A model generated the notes under the pieces. The model worked only from the letters and a program-made list of their open reading frames with translations, had not been told where the DNA came from and did no database searches. From contig NC_053182.1 in assembly GCF_905163445.1 (NCBI RefSeq), positions 5,332,001-5,396,000 of the forward strand: a stretch of DNA of 64,000 nt, read 5' to 3'. How positions within the stretch are numbered: the stretch's first letter is position 1; every line of letters begins with the position of its first letter. This document shows positions 10,301 through 22,272 of the stretch, one piece after another. A program made the translations under genes and the position numbers. The DNA is from Pararge aegeria. Its lineage: Eukaryota; Arthropoda; Insecta; Lepidoptera; Nymphalidae.

Positions 10301-13300
10301 TATAGGTGGTAGTCCACCAAGCTGGCCCAGTGCGAATTTGTGAACTCCATCCACCTTTGCGAACTCTCAGGCATGCAGGTTTCCTCACGATGTTCTTCTT
10401 CACCGTTGTAGCAAGAGATATTTTAATCTGCTAAAATTTATATGCATTTTACTTTGAAAAGTTACGAGGTGCGTGCGTGGGATTCGAACCGGGCCTCCGA
10501 AAGTGAGGCCGAAGTCCGAACCACTAGTCTATCACCGCTTAGTAACTTTAAGTTACTTAGCTTAGTGAGACGTAAATAATGGGAACTATAAATAATGAAA
10601 CCCTTATTTGTACCCGACCAGAGAAAGTTCGGAAATTGTAAATTCACAAATAGACCCTATCTGCCTGGAGGTCCTATAACACCACAGCGCTCACGACTGA
10701 CCAGTGAGATTTTCAAATCCTATTAAAGTTGTATTCTACCAACGAAGAATTTATTATGATTCAAAATATTCTCTTGAGTAGGTAATTGACCGCGTCCCCA
10801 ATGCTGCGTACTAGTCCTAGCTTCCCTCCGTCATTCCCATCATTACATGTCATTACATCAAGTAACCATATACATTGAATAGCTGCCGCTACTAGTGTAT
10901 ATACTTGTAGACGTAATACTGCTATCTATTCTGTTTTATATTCATATTAATCTATAATATGAATATAAAAAAGCCCCAGCACGCACGTCTAACTTTATGA
11001 GTTATGTGCGTTTTATGCAATTTCAAAATCACCTGCTTCAAAGGTGAAGGAAAACATCGTGAGGAAACCTGCATGCCTGAGAGTTCTCCATAATGTTCGC
11101 AAAGGTGTGTGGAGTCCACAAATTGCGTGGTGGACTACGGCCTTAACCCCTTCTCATTTTGGGAGTAGATAATGATCTAATTATCATTTCCTTAATGTTA
11201 AATGTAACTATGAAAATTGCTCGCCTTAGTAAACGATTTACTGCATGGCCTGTATAGCTGCGAGCCTTAACATTAAACCTAGACATTTTCACGCCTTGTC
11301 TTATAGAGAAAGAAAGCTTCCGGAAAATATAAAAAACCCAAAAAAAAAATTGTAAAGTTATTAACAATAACTTTTAATTACCGTTATTTCAAGTACTTTA
11401 AAGCAACTTGAAATAACTAACTAAAAGTTATTGCTAATTTTAAAACAAATGCGATCCAGTAAACTTTGTAATTATTTGGACGCGAGTTATACATCAGTAC
11501 AAACTTGGGCTAAATTTGTATAAAAAAAGGAGTCAATGGGCATATTTAAAAATGCTGTTAAGGCTCATTATATAGCTCAATAAAGACGACTATTATTTAT
11601 TTATCTACTCTAACTCATATTTATGTATTCATGGTATGTTTAAAAGTATGTATTAGTAATATTTATCAATAGTATTGTTGTATTATTATAGTCTGGTTTA
11701 TGTATTTGTTTGTAGTTTTTCGTATGTATGTTTTAAGCAGTGTACCCCACCTTTTCGTTTTTCTTTTTAGTCTTTCTAATCCTTGCCTGGCAGAGATCGC
11801 TACTTAAGGCAACCTTTTGTATCCTACTACATTCTTAAAATGCTTGTTCTTTTTTTTTGTTTTTCTGAATAATGTAGTGTATACTTAAATAAAAATAATA
11901 ATTTTTTTTTAAACGCGATTGAAGTGAGATAGCTACTATAAATCGCAAAACGTTTGTCCAGATCTCCAGTAACACCAGTGCCTTTGGTCCATTCGCTGAA
12001 CTTAAATGGGGGCGGAGACGTAGCTATGCTGGAGTTAGCCGGGGACAATTTCACGCCATCCCTCCAAGTGTGGTTCGGCGATGTAGAAGCAGAGACCATG
12101 TACCGCTGCGCTGAGTCAATGCTGTGCGTCGTACCGGACATCTCGCAGTTCCGAGGACAGTGGCTATGGGTGCGGCAGCCTACACAGGTACCTATGTCCT
12201 TTTTCATTATGTCTTCATTTGGATAGGAGCAAGCAAAAATTTGCGGGATTCCATGATATATTATGAAAATGAAGCCCAATTTGCTATACTCCGCGGAAAT
12301 TAGGAGAATCTGTATGTTGTAATTTATAATTTCTTTAATCTTTATACTCCACACCGAACAGATCTTCGACAATGTACCCTCTACGCACGTTTCGCTCCAA
12401 AACCGGAGCATCATCAAGTGATGTTGACTTTACAATGAATAATTGTTTAAAGCTTTTTGCGGAGTATAGCAAATTAAGCTTAATTTTCATAAATATTTAA
12501 AAAAAAAACCTTTTAAGAGATTTAATTCAAAATTCATTTATCACCTAGTTTATACCTAAGCACTTTTGAAACGTCATGTCATATATCGTATGTTGGTAGC
12601 GACTCTACGACCGGTTCGGAAGGCAGATTCTACCGAGAAGAACCGACATAAAACTCAGCAGATTGCTCTTTTTTAACATCATTTTACATTAACATTCTTT
12701 AGAATTTCGCTATCTTGTGAGATATGTGAGCGGAGCGGCCTGTTCCCAAGCAGCCTTGTCTTTAAGAAATTCATCAATCGTGCCGTTCAAAATCATCATC
12801 ATTATCAGCCCACTACAGGGCACGGGTCTCCGCTCGGTTTAGGCTAGTCCCAGGTGCAGATTGCTACTTCACACACCCTTGTGAAGTTTATGGAGTACTC
12901 TCAGGCATGCAGGTTTCCTGACGATGTATATACATTACTTAAAATTTAAAAAAAAATACAATTATAGCTATGTAGGTGAAATAGCCTAGATTGCCGTGTG
13001 GTGACGGCAGATTAGAATGCAGTTGTCACCAACCTTTCTTTTCGCGCCGGTGCAGTGTCGTGCGAGGCTACTTATTGAATATAATGGAGAACGGGCATCA
13101 GCGTCCTCTGTGTTACTACTGTTATCTACTGCGATGACAAACCCGTCTGCCCAGCGTGGTGATTATGGGTAAACCCTCCCGTTAGGAGAGGCCTTTAGTC
13201 CAGATTTGATGGATAGCCTAGTTGTTAGGGCTTCGGCCTTCCTTCCAGGGAGTTCGATCCTACGCACGCACCCTGTAACTTCCGTGTATGCAATCAAATA

Positions 13301-13919
13301 TCATTTGCTTTAACGGTAAGGGAAAAATGCACGCCTGAGACTTCCCCATAATGTTCATAAAAGTGTGTAAGGTGTACCAGTCCGCTAGGCCTAAACTATT
13401 CTCATTCTGTAAGAGTAACCGTGCTGGGTTGGCAATGGGTTAATAAAAATGATACTACGATCGCCTAAAACAGTATTATTTTCATATTGTTGAATTTCTT
13501 ATTTTATAATAACATTCTTTATTCTTGGGACGTCAAGGTATAGTATATAAAACAACTGGAAGTATTACAGGGGAAATTTCAATACCTCAGTTTTTAGCCT
13601 TATCCAGCTATCGAACTCGGCTCCTGGTGATCCGTAGTTAAACATTCAGTATGTTTAACTAATAGATCAACGAAGTAGCTCCCAAATGACGTAAGAGGTT
13701 TGCCCAGTAGTGGATAGCGGGAGAGAATTAACAATGGCAACTTTCCCCCAGGTGCCAGTGTCACTAGTCCGTAATGACGGTATAATCTATGCGACGGGGC
13801 TCACGTTCACGTACACGCCGGAGCCCGGCCCGCGGCCGACGTGCCCGCCTGTCGATGACGTCATGAGGCCCGAACACGCTTGGCACGACGCCCATCGGCT
13901 GCCCGAGGCGTTGCAATAG
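6527..13919 (+). CDS. Su(H): Suppressor of Hairless / RBPJ (CSL transcription factor; complete, 4 exons, 496 aa)
   Basis: This nuclear DNA-binding effector of Notch represses with Hairless-type co-repressors and activates with Notch intracellular domain and Mastermind. Exons: 6527-7378, 7843-8087, 11962-12187, 13752-13919 (1491 nt, phases close). Residues 1-40 are Gly/Pro/Ala-rich; about 45-180 form the Rel-like N-terminal domain (LTREAMERYL, KVAQKSYGNEKRFFCPPP); about 180-360 the beta-trefoil (SKPSKKKQSLKN, FNRLRSQTVSTRYLHVENG); about 367-465 the IPT-like C-terminal domain (SPVTPVPLVHSLNLNGGGD, QVWFGDVEAETMYRC). Identity to fly Su(H) is very high over the core, but the fly poly-Gln N-terminus and long C-terminal tail are absent, giving nearly the 500-aa size of human RBPJ. 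ATG 6527 is chosen because an in-frame TGA lies at 6506-6508. A spliced upstream coding exon is not excluded. Confidence 0.96.
7843..8087 (+). CDS. Su(H): Su(H) exon 2
   Basis: The 245-nt exon follows acceptor catag| and encodes VDKQMALLEADDPVSQLHK through YQFYEGMGPV, finishing the beta-trefoil. The donor is CAG|GTAAGA. Confidence 0.96.
8205..8260 (-). mobile_element. LINE/retroposon 3' end with ATTC-type tail
   Basis: Read on the minus strand the sequence ends in caataaaagtatattcattcattca, that is, a poly(A)-signal-like motif followed by a short tetranucleotide tail. A related end occurs on the plus strand near 38760-38803. Confidence 0.45.
8410..8707 (-). mobile_element. SINE family B copy (B1)
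   Basis: Family B is a tRNA-derived SINE, possibly of the Metulj type reported from butterflies. The minus strand reads from a decayed tRNA-like head (tggtgatagccaagtggga) through caaaaacattgtgaggaaacc, gcatgcctgaga and a ccggtaatgggttgat-type end. It sits in Su(H) intron 2. Confidence 0.8.
9425..9620 (+). mobile_element. tRNA-head retroposon fragment of a minor family
   Basis: A B-box-like gattcgaatccta follows a short tRNA-like run, then a block with gagagcaaactgagccgtc. It does not align with families A, B or C. Only one clear copy was seen here, so the family is unresolved. Confidence 0.35.
9796..10090 (+). mobile_element. SINE family A copy (A2), nearly full length
   Basis: This copy shows the family-A head: an A-box-like ctggctcaacggcgagcg, a decayed B-box region, then the tctggtctggtgggagg, ggccgtg, accgacaaagacgtgccgc and ttagactgcatcatc blocks and a poly(A) tail at about 10082-10090. 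It lies in Su(H) intron 2. Confidence 0.8.
10119..10540 (-). mobile_element. SINE family B copy (B2) interrupted by a MITE
   Basis: The minus-strand head at 10540 downward (aagcggtgatagactagtgg, B box ggttcgaatccca) is well preserved, as is the aaacctgcatgcctgagag block. The body is split by the CAGTGGC-type element at 10186-10302. Confidence 0.82.
10186..10302. mobile_element. hAT-like MITE, CAGTGGCG family (M1)
   Basis: The element starts CAGTGGCA and ends with ...TGCACGCCACTA, an imperfect inverted pair matching the ends of M2-M4. The internal aagcactgcctgcc and attatgcctactct blocks recur in M4. It is nested in SINE B2 next to ggccgtagtcc, and a clean target duplication is not visible. 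Confidence 0.6.
10971..11171 (+). mobile_element. SINE family B copy (B3), 5' truncated
   Basis: It starts in the post-head acgcacgtctaactttatgag block, then runs through aaacatcgtgaggaaacc, gcatgcctgagagttctcc and ggactacggcc. The tRNA-like head is missing. It lies in Su(H) intron 2. Confidence 0.75.
11962..12187 (+). CDS. Su(H): Su(H) exon 3
   Basis: The 226-nt exon follows acceptor tccag| and encodes SPVTPVPLVHSLNLNGGGD to WLWVRQPTQ, the first part of the IPT-like domain. The donor is CAG|GTACCT. The preceding intron is 3.9 kb and repeat-rich. Confidence 0.96.
12255..12497. mobile_element. MITE with ~42-bp inverted ends (TTTGCTATACTCCGC family, T1)
   Basis: The left end at 12256-12299 and the inverted right end at 12455-12495 share ttatgaaaat and ttgctatactccgc. 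Between them lies a block related to the 100-bp unit at 30295 and 31246 (cgtttcgctcc, gatgttgact). It lies in Su(H) intron 3, just after exon 3. Confidence 0.65.
12530..12690 (+). mobile_element. Retroelement 3' fragment (GCACTTTTGAAAC family)
   Basis: It shares taagcacttttgaaac and the gtagtgactctacc-type block with a second copy at 31510-31640, and continues with ggttcggaaggcagattct. This looks like a LINE 3' region common in Lepidoptera. Confidence 0.5.
12793..12935 (-). mobile_element. SINE family B fragment (B4)
   Basis: On the minus strand it carries the caggaaacctgcatgcctga block and the gggctgataatgatg end. The tRNA-like head is lost. It lies in Su(H) intron 3. Confidence 0.65.
12993..13205 (+). 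mobile_element. LINE 3' region (GTGTGGTGACGGC family)
   Basis: It shares cgtgtggtgacggc, cagttgtcacca, aacgggcatcagcgtcctct, tactgcgatgac and tctgcccagcgtggtgatta with a diverged copy at 23183-23360. Probably the 3' part of a LINE. Confidence 0.55.
13206..13444 (+). mobile_element. SINE family B copy (B5)
   Basis: A decayed tRNA-like head (gatggatagcctagttgttag, gagttcgatcct) is followed by the tatgcaatcaaatatcattt block and a gggttggcaatgggttaat end. It abuts the LINE fragment that ends at 13205 and lies about 300 bp before Su(H) exon 4. Confidence 0.75.
13752..13919 (+). CDS. Su(H): Su(H) exon 4 (stop)
   Basis: The 168-nt exon follows acceptor cccccag| and encodes VPVSLVRNDGIIYATGLTFT and YTPEPGPRP, the end of the conserved core. 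A short unconserved tail of about 25 residues ends at TAG 13917-13919. Confidence 0.95.
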   Translation: MPVSLVRNDGIIYATGLTFTYTPEPGPRPTCPPVDDVMRPEHAWHDAHRLPEALQ

Positions 13920-14200
13920 CGTGACAACCCTAGCACGTTTCGTGACTGTTCAGTGACTAATGTTATATTGTCTGTCATGTTCCAAGTTCAAACTTAAACT
14001 GTGAGTAACCAAACGACGGTAAAAGTTAACCACCAATGCTCGGATAGACTATGCTGTTGACGTCGTTCGTAACGACATTGGGTCAGAAAGTATCAAAAAA
14101 AACTGTACCGACAAGAGTGAAATGGACTTTAGACACATTTGTTTAAAGGTTAAGTTCGCTTACGTTTCTTCAGCCAGCGCTCCCGTGGAATAGAAATAAA
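13920..14200 (+). promoter_or_regulatory. Su(H) proximal 3' UTR with candidate poly(A) signal
   Basis: AATAAA at 14195-14200 is the first canonical polyadenylation hexamer after the stop codon. Later hexamers near 15133 and 17307 could serve longer isoforms. Confidence 0.4.
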
Positions 14201-17200
14201 CTTAAAATCACTAGTGCATAATGTGCGGCTTTAAAGCAAATAATTGTAGGTTCAGTTTACTTTGACCTTTTGTTGTTTCGGTACTCAAGACTCTAGGATT
14301 GTAAGCGTGCAATTCGTACAACAAAGCCGTACAGCGTAAAGTAGGTATCAAATATATACAGGTTTATGTCGGGCATTTAGCTTTGTCTCGTTTTGACTGT
14401 TTCTTAAATCTGAGGTACTCCTTTATTGACCTCAGACTAAAGCTCTGAAGGTGTTGCGCTAGAAAAGTGTGATATGGTAAACGAAAAAAGCCACTAAATA
14501 GTGGCGAAAAATTATGCTGTCTAGGGTCAAAAGGTACATCCGAAGAATCGCATTAAATGCTTAAAGTACAACGATTCAGTTTCAGAAATAAGACTTACAA
14601 TGGTGTCGATTTCGTTGTACGCAAACTTTTTCCCCATTTTCTTTTTAAAAACATGTAGAGCTCGTCCGGGGAATGTCCTATGCTTATTTCTGCTGCCAAG
14701 CAGCATTGTTGCGTTCCGGTCTGTATGTATGAAAAAGACAGAATATTTATTAGAACTGTCAATATAGTGTAGTTTAGAGGTTTGTGTACAAAAGAATCGG
14801 CAAAATTGCCTGTTAATTACAACATGTTTCTCGGATTGTTAATGTATGGCATGCAAACTTCAAATAGAAAATAGCATAATGGAACGACCATAGTTATATA
14901 ATTGTATTTGAATAATTATCGAGGATGTATCACATTTAGATGATATCGTGTTAGTCGTAATTATCCTATTCTATTAAGGGTGGGATGCATCGACGTGCTT
15001 CAGCGGAAACGTGAACGCTAAATATGTCACGTGCGTTAGTAATAGAAAAGCGTTGTATCACGAGTCATATGGGTGGCGTTTGAAATTACTTACTTGCATT
15101 TCTTCCTGGATCGCTTGAATTTTAATATTTGTATGAAATAAATAGAGCGCCATCTAGTTAACATACTGGGAAACAGTATTGTCATTAGATGCACTCTATC
15201 GAAATGCTGACCAGCACGAAACAGCAACGCTACTCGTCTAGGGCGTCCAATACCCTGGAAGCTCCTCCTGTTAACCTCACTAACGCGGAAAACCGCAGGT
15301 TTAGTGAGTTGGCGACGTTGAGGATCACAACGATGCAAGCATCATCATCGGTATCCCCCAGTCGCATGACAGCGAACCTCTCAGCGGGTCTTGGATTTGA
15401 ATGATGACCTTTAGGCCCCTAGCGTACGGCAGCGTAGATTAGATAGACTCAAAGAACAAAACCGGGAAAATGTTCTTCTTCGCGCTAATAACCCCGGTAA
15501 GGAGGTGGAGCCTCGAGGCCCATACCCCCGCGTGACCAAGGACATCCGGATATGACCACAATATACTCTTTCGATTCCATTCAAAAAGTAGTAAACTTTT
15601 ACGGGATCGAATCAGTAACTTAGTAGAATATCTCACATGAGACACACAGTACGCTTAGCATAGTTTTGAACGCTCGCAATCGTAGATACCTTTTTGAGTA
15701 TCGAAACAAAGTAACGTCACATGTAAATGGACCGTCACATTGAATGGATAGATTCTATTTTACTCTGAAGCTAGAGGGTATCGGTAGCCAAAACTGAACC
15801 ATCGATTCATAGTGCACTATGGATACTTTAGGTTTTTAAGGCAAGCAGTGCTGTATGCATATATCAAAACCAAGCATCGGACTCTAGGAGATTTAATCTT
15901 TTTTTTTTGGCCATTAAACGGTAAATTTGACTGACTCAGTGACTGATATGATATAATACATTAGGTACTGTTCTTAGAAATGGTCCGGACTTAAGGATAT
16001 TTTATATTAAAAGAGTTATTGAAAGCTTTATAATACCCAAGTTGCGTGAAAATACGTTTGCCAGAGCCAGCTAGAAAGTCTTGGCAATTTTGTAAGAATA
16101 CAAAGTGCCTACAAGTTTTTGACTTCAATTGACATATTGATTTGATTGTCTGTCGAGATTAAACACCAAAATGCTCTGTGTAAGTTTATTGTATCTTCAG
16201 CATAAGAATAACTAGTCTATGACCTGACATTGCCGCGCACAAGCCGTTGGCATTGATGTTGCTCTATGACACCACAGAGGTTCCCAATTAAGTACCTACT
16301 AGTATTTGACCGTTACACATTTCAAAAAAACTGTAGATGCCAGTTTTATAAAATACCGAGCTGTGTGTTAGCAATCTAGTGACAAGTATTTATTTCAATA
16401 TAATCATTAATTTCGAGGAAGTTTGCTATTGCAAACTATGGTTTTTTTTTTGCTGAAAAGAAGCATATCTCTATCAAAATTTCAGTCGAATTGTACAAAA
16501 TCAAAGGTGTACAACGTCATTATTATTCTATGGGAACAACGGAAAGTGTAAAATGTATAGAGTCCTAAACACTGATTGTTTTTAATTACTATCGAGCCCG
16601 AATGCTTCCGACGTTTCATTTTTAGACTCATACGAATTAGTTATTCTTATGCTCATAAGGGTTTTACACGCGCCGCGAAAGTTGAAACTAAGCAGTAAAA
16701 CAATCAAAGCATTTAAGGTAAATGAGATGCAATACAAGACATTAATCAAAGGCATAGTTTTAGCGCAACTTGCTATTCAACTTACTTACTTGACTTCAAC
16801 TTTCGTGACGCGTACGATAAGCAAACTCTTGTGGGCTATTCTCAGTCTCAACATATATTGTTTAGCCTGAGGGCCAAATGTAGGATTTTCTACCTACGTT
16901 TACTTATTTGTTCGCGTGAATTTTGAATAGCGGAATCGAAAAAGTGCCATCCAGGGTCAATACTGTCTCCAAGTATTGTAAATTGTTGGCGCTATATCGA
17001 TTCAATACGAATATGTAGATAACGTTCACGTGATCGAATAAGTTAACGTAGGTAGAAAATCTCATATTATTGCGAGACACTGAATAGGCATAGCGTTACC
17101 CGTGACCCCATGGGTTGAAATATTTTAAATGCACTGTAAATATATTCTAGGTATGATTTTATTTTTTCCATATAATGTGTTGTTTTTATAATAATCGTTT

Positions 17201-18670
17201 AAGTAAATTACATTATATGTAAATTGTGTCGTGGTTAATATTAAACTGTTCTAAGAAGAAAGTCGATCAAATTATTTATATGAGAGTGTTTCTATGAAAA
17301 GAAATACAATAAACTTCGCTAAACTAAATTTATTTGCCAAAAACGCTGCACGAAGTTCTTTGCGGAAAAGATACCACTATACATAGTGATTTTTTTATCG
17401 TCAAAAACACGACAGTCCCTTTAATCCATGCGATTCCGACGCAATTGTTTGAATTTATAACGCCCCCGCACCGCGCCGCTTGCAATTGATATAGGGTGCT
17501 TCTAATTCCCAAACTATTAATTAAACTTTCCCATTATTATTATTGAATAGTAAACACTGGGCAGATTAAATGGGTCACTGTTGTACGACGAAAAAAAAGT
17601 CTCCTTGTATTTAGACTTGTAACTTTAGTTTAAGAATTTGTACAACCAAATTAGCAATTATCATCTGCATGGTGGTCGATTCAGACATATAAGGCTCACT
17701 GTTTTATCGGGAAACTAAATTGCTTTCTTAAAATTTGTATGACGTCGTTCACCTTACTCATATCAGTGAAATCATAGGGATTGTCGCAAAAATATAGATG
17801 ATACATTTAGTTAGGCGTAAGATGTTTGGCACAATATCGATCTTAACATACTATCTTATGTCCTTTTCCTGTATTCAATCTATACGTAATCTATAGATTT
17901 ATTTCTTAGCAACTTTGTTATTATGGAAAAATATCCATTTTTAACAAATAACAACATTGCTCGGTTTACAGACAGATTCAATATATAAAACGGACGATAG
18001 ATTTCATTACTTACCACTAGGTTAAATTCCAGTTAAGGGCTAACTTCAGAATTAGCCTAACCTTGATATGTCTGAATAGATCGTTAATCTAAAAGAAAAG
18101 TTTATGAGGGTAGTTCCTAAAACTAGCATTTAATATGCGTCATTCTCGAAATTATAAGTAATATACTTTAATAAAACAGAGATCTCTCTGCTCTTGAATA
18201 TATTTCTTCGGGGCCAAATAGCTGTAAAATCCATGACGAGTCATTGTGTTTATTATATTGCAATTAAGTGTGTGTATGTACCAAGGTTTATGTGAGCGTC
18301 ACTGAAAATGGGACTTTAAGTCTTTAACATAGGGTGTGAATTTGTTTGAATTTGATTATGCGTGTACAAGTAAAAGGCATCTAGAATATCTGGGAGCTAT
18401 TATTAGGTACATAAAAAGGCAAATATAAATTTTATAGGTTATATTATAAGCGAACGTAATAGTTTTAGTGAAGATTTATTTCGTATTTTAAAGGCCTACC
18501 ATCACTTTTAGATAAATCACATAAGATACGAATATTTATATGGGCAGCAGGACTTCAAATTTAAATTTTGTGTGATCCATCAATGACAAAAATTACTAAT
18601 TTTATAACAGTACTTTGTATAGATTTCTTTTTTTAAATTAAATAACGTTTATTCAAAGTAAATGTTCCAT
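14201..18670. other. Intergenic DNA downstream of Su(H)
   Basis: No host exon recognised. Around 14645-14740 is a fragment of the repeat family also present at 35730-36085, 52180-52580 and 55500-55745 (agctcgtccgggga, ttatttctgctgccaagcagc). A conspicuously GC-richer patch at about 15190-15550 is open in several frames but matched nothing I know. The rest is AT-rich. Confidence 0.5.
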
Positions 18671-18674
18671 AATT

Positions 18675-18835
18675 ATATTTCAAATGCGAAAGTGTGTTTG
18701 TTTGTCCTTACTTTACGCCCTAACTAAGCAACCAATGAACTTGATTTTTGGCATGGAAGTTAATTTAAAAGACGGAGAATAGCAAAGGCTTTTTTATCTC
18801 AGGAAAAAAGCGGACCCCAACATTGAATTAAAAAC
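18675..18835 (+). mobile_element. Helitron-type remnant
   Basis: The gcgaaagtgtgtttgtttgt, ttacgccctaactaagcaac and gaacttgatttttggcatgg blocks are shared with 57330-57520 and, inverted, with 25640-25900. These fit the nonautonomous Helitrons common in Lepidoptera. Ends are unclear here. Confidence 0.45.
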
Positions 18836-19550
18836 ATATACAATCAATTATTTTATGCAGTGCGTTGTGTCCAAAAACAGTGCAAACGCCCCGCGTCTCA
18901 CTTTACAGCCGCGGAATGTTGCCAGCTTGCAAATTTTTTCCCATTTTCCCTTTTTAGGGTGATCGTTTTTTTGCTAAAGTGGAGTGGTTTTTGATGCTTC
19001 AATATAAGTCGTGTGCACGGTTTCTGTCGAAGAGCGCGGACAACAGATAGTTTGTCAATAAATATAATTTATTTTGGTACCCATACTGGATAAGCTCCAG
19101 GCTTTGTATCTTGGTCAGCCATTTCCGTTTACTTTCTTGCGTCGCGTAGTTCTCTCAGTTTTAATTATAGTTGTTCTCCTGAGAAAAACATATTTCACCC
19201 AAATTTATGTTCTGGACACAGTCCCTTAAACAAAGTGGCTCCCCTTTGGTTGTATGCGTAAATCTTTTAAAATACGCAACGGATTTTAGTTCAGTTTTCA
19301 ACAATAGATAGAGTGATTCAAGAGGAAGGTTTATATATAGTAAACATGTCTATTAAAGCAGAGAAAAAAAATCCAAAGATAATAAATAAGTAATTTCGTA
19401 ACAAACATATTTTTGTACGCTTACACTGACAACGCCACCTAAACCTTCCAAGATAGATTTAATTAATGTATTACGGAATCGTATCTGCAATCACTCCAAA
19501 TGTGGGGCACATTTAGTATCTACATTGCGCTTGTGCGAACCCGGGGCGGA

Positions 19551-19552
<2 letters not shown>

Positions 19553-19581
<29 letters not shown>
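19553..19581. repeat. (TA)n microsatellite
   Basis: An uninterrupted TA run of about 29 bp. Confidence 0.95.
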
Positions 19582-19587
<6 letters not shown>

Positions 19588-22200
19588 AAGTCATTAAAAG
19601 TTGATGGTAGGTCGACTGAAATATTATCTAAGAACCCAATGATGTTATAAGTAAAGAGGTAAATAGTTTACATTAAAGACAACTAGTTATGACACATCGT
19701 CTCTGATAGGTATATTTTTGCTAAATTTAATTAACAATTACAAAACGAATTTAATAAAACCAGCTAACTGCGACTACTTTGCTATTATAATATTACTAAA
19801 ATCGAGCGAAAACACCAAAGAACCACATCTCTTGTATTGATACAAAACAAATATACCTGCACATATAATAGCAGGGTACTCATTACGTTATTTAATTTTC
19901 ATCAAGTGAGGTTTATAACTATTATTATTAACTTGAGGTTATGCACTAATTGTAACGACAATACTTCCTGCATTTTGTTTACAAATATAATACAAAAAAT
20001 AGTTTGTCATTATTTATTGAAGAATATTAATTATGCGGTGAGGCATGTCAACGACGTAATGCCACTCGGAACAATATTATAAAGTCAAAATACAACACAT
20101 TACTTACAAGTGTAAGTTAGTTTTCTTTTGTCAAAAGGGCATTTTGAACACTATCTACAGTAGGAATGTGTCACGACGAGAGACTGAATTCAGGTTTGCT
20201 AATTACCCAAGTTTTAACATGACACTATTGTGCGCATTCTACGTCTACATAAACTTCTTGCCTCTTTGTTTTTACTTATAATATCACTGAAAGAACCTAT
20301 GATTTGTTTCTTTTTGAGTTTTGTTACGCAATTATTTCGGATTACATGGCGCGTTTCGTCGTTGTGTGTATTTGAGTACATAACAGACAATCTAATGAAC
20401 AATGTAGATAAGTAGCTAGATGTATTTAGCAAATTATTTTTAAACGTACATTTGAAATTATATTTATTTTAATACAAATCGTTTCTTTGTACAATTTTTT
20501 TTTGATGAAGATGTGTATTTAGGATACCAAGTGTGATTTCGAACATTCCACATGGAAAGTGTAATAAGTACAAAACAAAAAATATTTTTATAAAAAAATA
20601 AACAAAAAGTGCGTGTATTACGTAATTTTGTATACGCGAAAGGAGTGAAACTTCTTTAACTTATTTTTCATACACTCGTGTAATATTGGATAAAAAGCCA
20701 GGTTTGAATCGGAAATATCGAGTGTTTACCGCTGAATTACATAACCGACAAATCTACAATATTCCAAAATAAGGTTTGAAGAATATTTAAACAAACCTTC
20801 TTTTGGCAAAAAAAATTTTTCGGTTACGTAATACGGCTCGATATGTTCCAAATAAGCAAATTTTGAGTCGTTACTTATGGTTCGATCGGCTAAAGTCCGG
20901 TCTGGGTTCAGCCAGTTTCAAGTTTCATGTATCAGGTTTCAATTTTTTTTTCGCCTTTATCGAACATTTTTAAATAACTTTTTCTTGCGAAGTCAAAAGA
21001 AGTTTCACTTCATAATTAATTTGAATTTGATGATTTTATGGAATTGGTAGTAGCAGTATTACAAGGAACTAGTATTAGACGCGAAGAATGTGACGTCAAT
21101 TTGTATGAAAATAAGCGATTTCTCAGGCATTTTACCGTTTACTCGAAGCGTTTCTATCATTTTACATTTTGGTATTTCTACATAATATAATGGTCATGTT
21201 TTAAGAATTTTATTGTTTGTATTTCATGTAATTACGGTAATGTGATATTATGGAACAGTAATTCTAAAACATGAATATTTTAGTAAAACTGAATTTAAAT
21301 AATTTTTTATCTTTTATTGAAATCACCCCCACTCCGTACCTTATTATTTATTTAGTACCAAAGATTAAAATTAGAAGGACACTACGTGTACAAGGAAAAC
21401 TTCGGTATCTTTTTCTTTGGTAGATTTCTTCCAGAAGACCTCTCGAATCAGATAAATGAACAGTCTTGCAAATAAAAATGTTATTTATAAATCAACATTG
21501 TGAGTGTTTTCTAGCCTGAAATATGAAGAATTTATAGAATAATCCACAATCAAGAAAGTAATAGAATCTCAGAATAGGAAAACGGAAAATCTCACGTTAT
21601 TTTAGTAAAAAATATAATAAAAGTCGATATGCATCTATGCACGTATCGAGTACCTACCAGCTCAGTAATAATTTTAATTAATGCGATATTTTAAGACGAA
21701 TACGAAAAAAAGATTTCCCACGAATGGCGCAAATGAATTAAAATTGTAAAAACTGATATTTTAATTTAACAAGGGTCAAGTGTAATTAGCTGATTATGAA
21801 TCAGAGTCGATCGAGGAACCAGAGCTGTGGGAATGTCTAAAGAACATCTTCACATGAAGTAAATATCAAAGACATTAAAGGAGTTTGTTTGATTATGTTC
21901 TCTATTCGCAAGAGGTTAAGAGCTTTAGGATATTCGTCTTATGTTGTCTTATTTCCCCTTGAGTTCCGCACTGCTGGTTTTGACCACAGATAGTAATCAC
22001 AAGTTTATCGTCACACACTATTGTTCGCTGAGATTCAAGAAATCTGGATTATAATTTATGTAAAATTTAATCTTTAATTATAGATGATAATATGTTAATT
22101 CACTGGTTTTGTAAGGTCATAAAGATGATAAGATTCGGCTGACCAAAACAGGTACGTACCATTTATTGTTCACCGATTTCAACTATAGGTAACTAAATGA

Positions 22201-22272
22201 AAACGTAGTTAAAGAGTACCTACTACCTATAGGTCCTATAGGTAGTAGGTACTACGTTGTAACTACGTTTAT
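22201..22272. repeat. Perfect 39-bp palindrome inside a longer inverted repeat
   Basis: Arms AGTACCTACTACCTATAGG (22216-22234) and its exact complement (22236-22254) flank one central T. Outside them, aacgtagtta on the left mirrors taactacgtt on the right with a small interruption, extending the hairpin to about 70 nt. Confidence 0.9.

Noticed and set aside
10481..10545. tRNA-like sequence with good box B
   Set aside because: It continues into the SINE-B body and lacks a proper acceptor stem, so it is a SINE head, not a tRNA gene. The same applies to 53316, 56217, 59094 and 60718.
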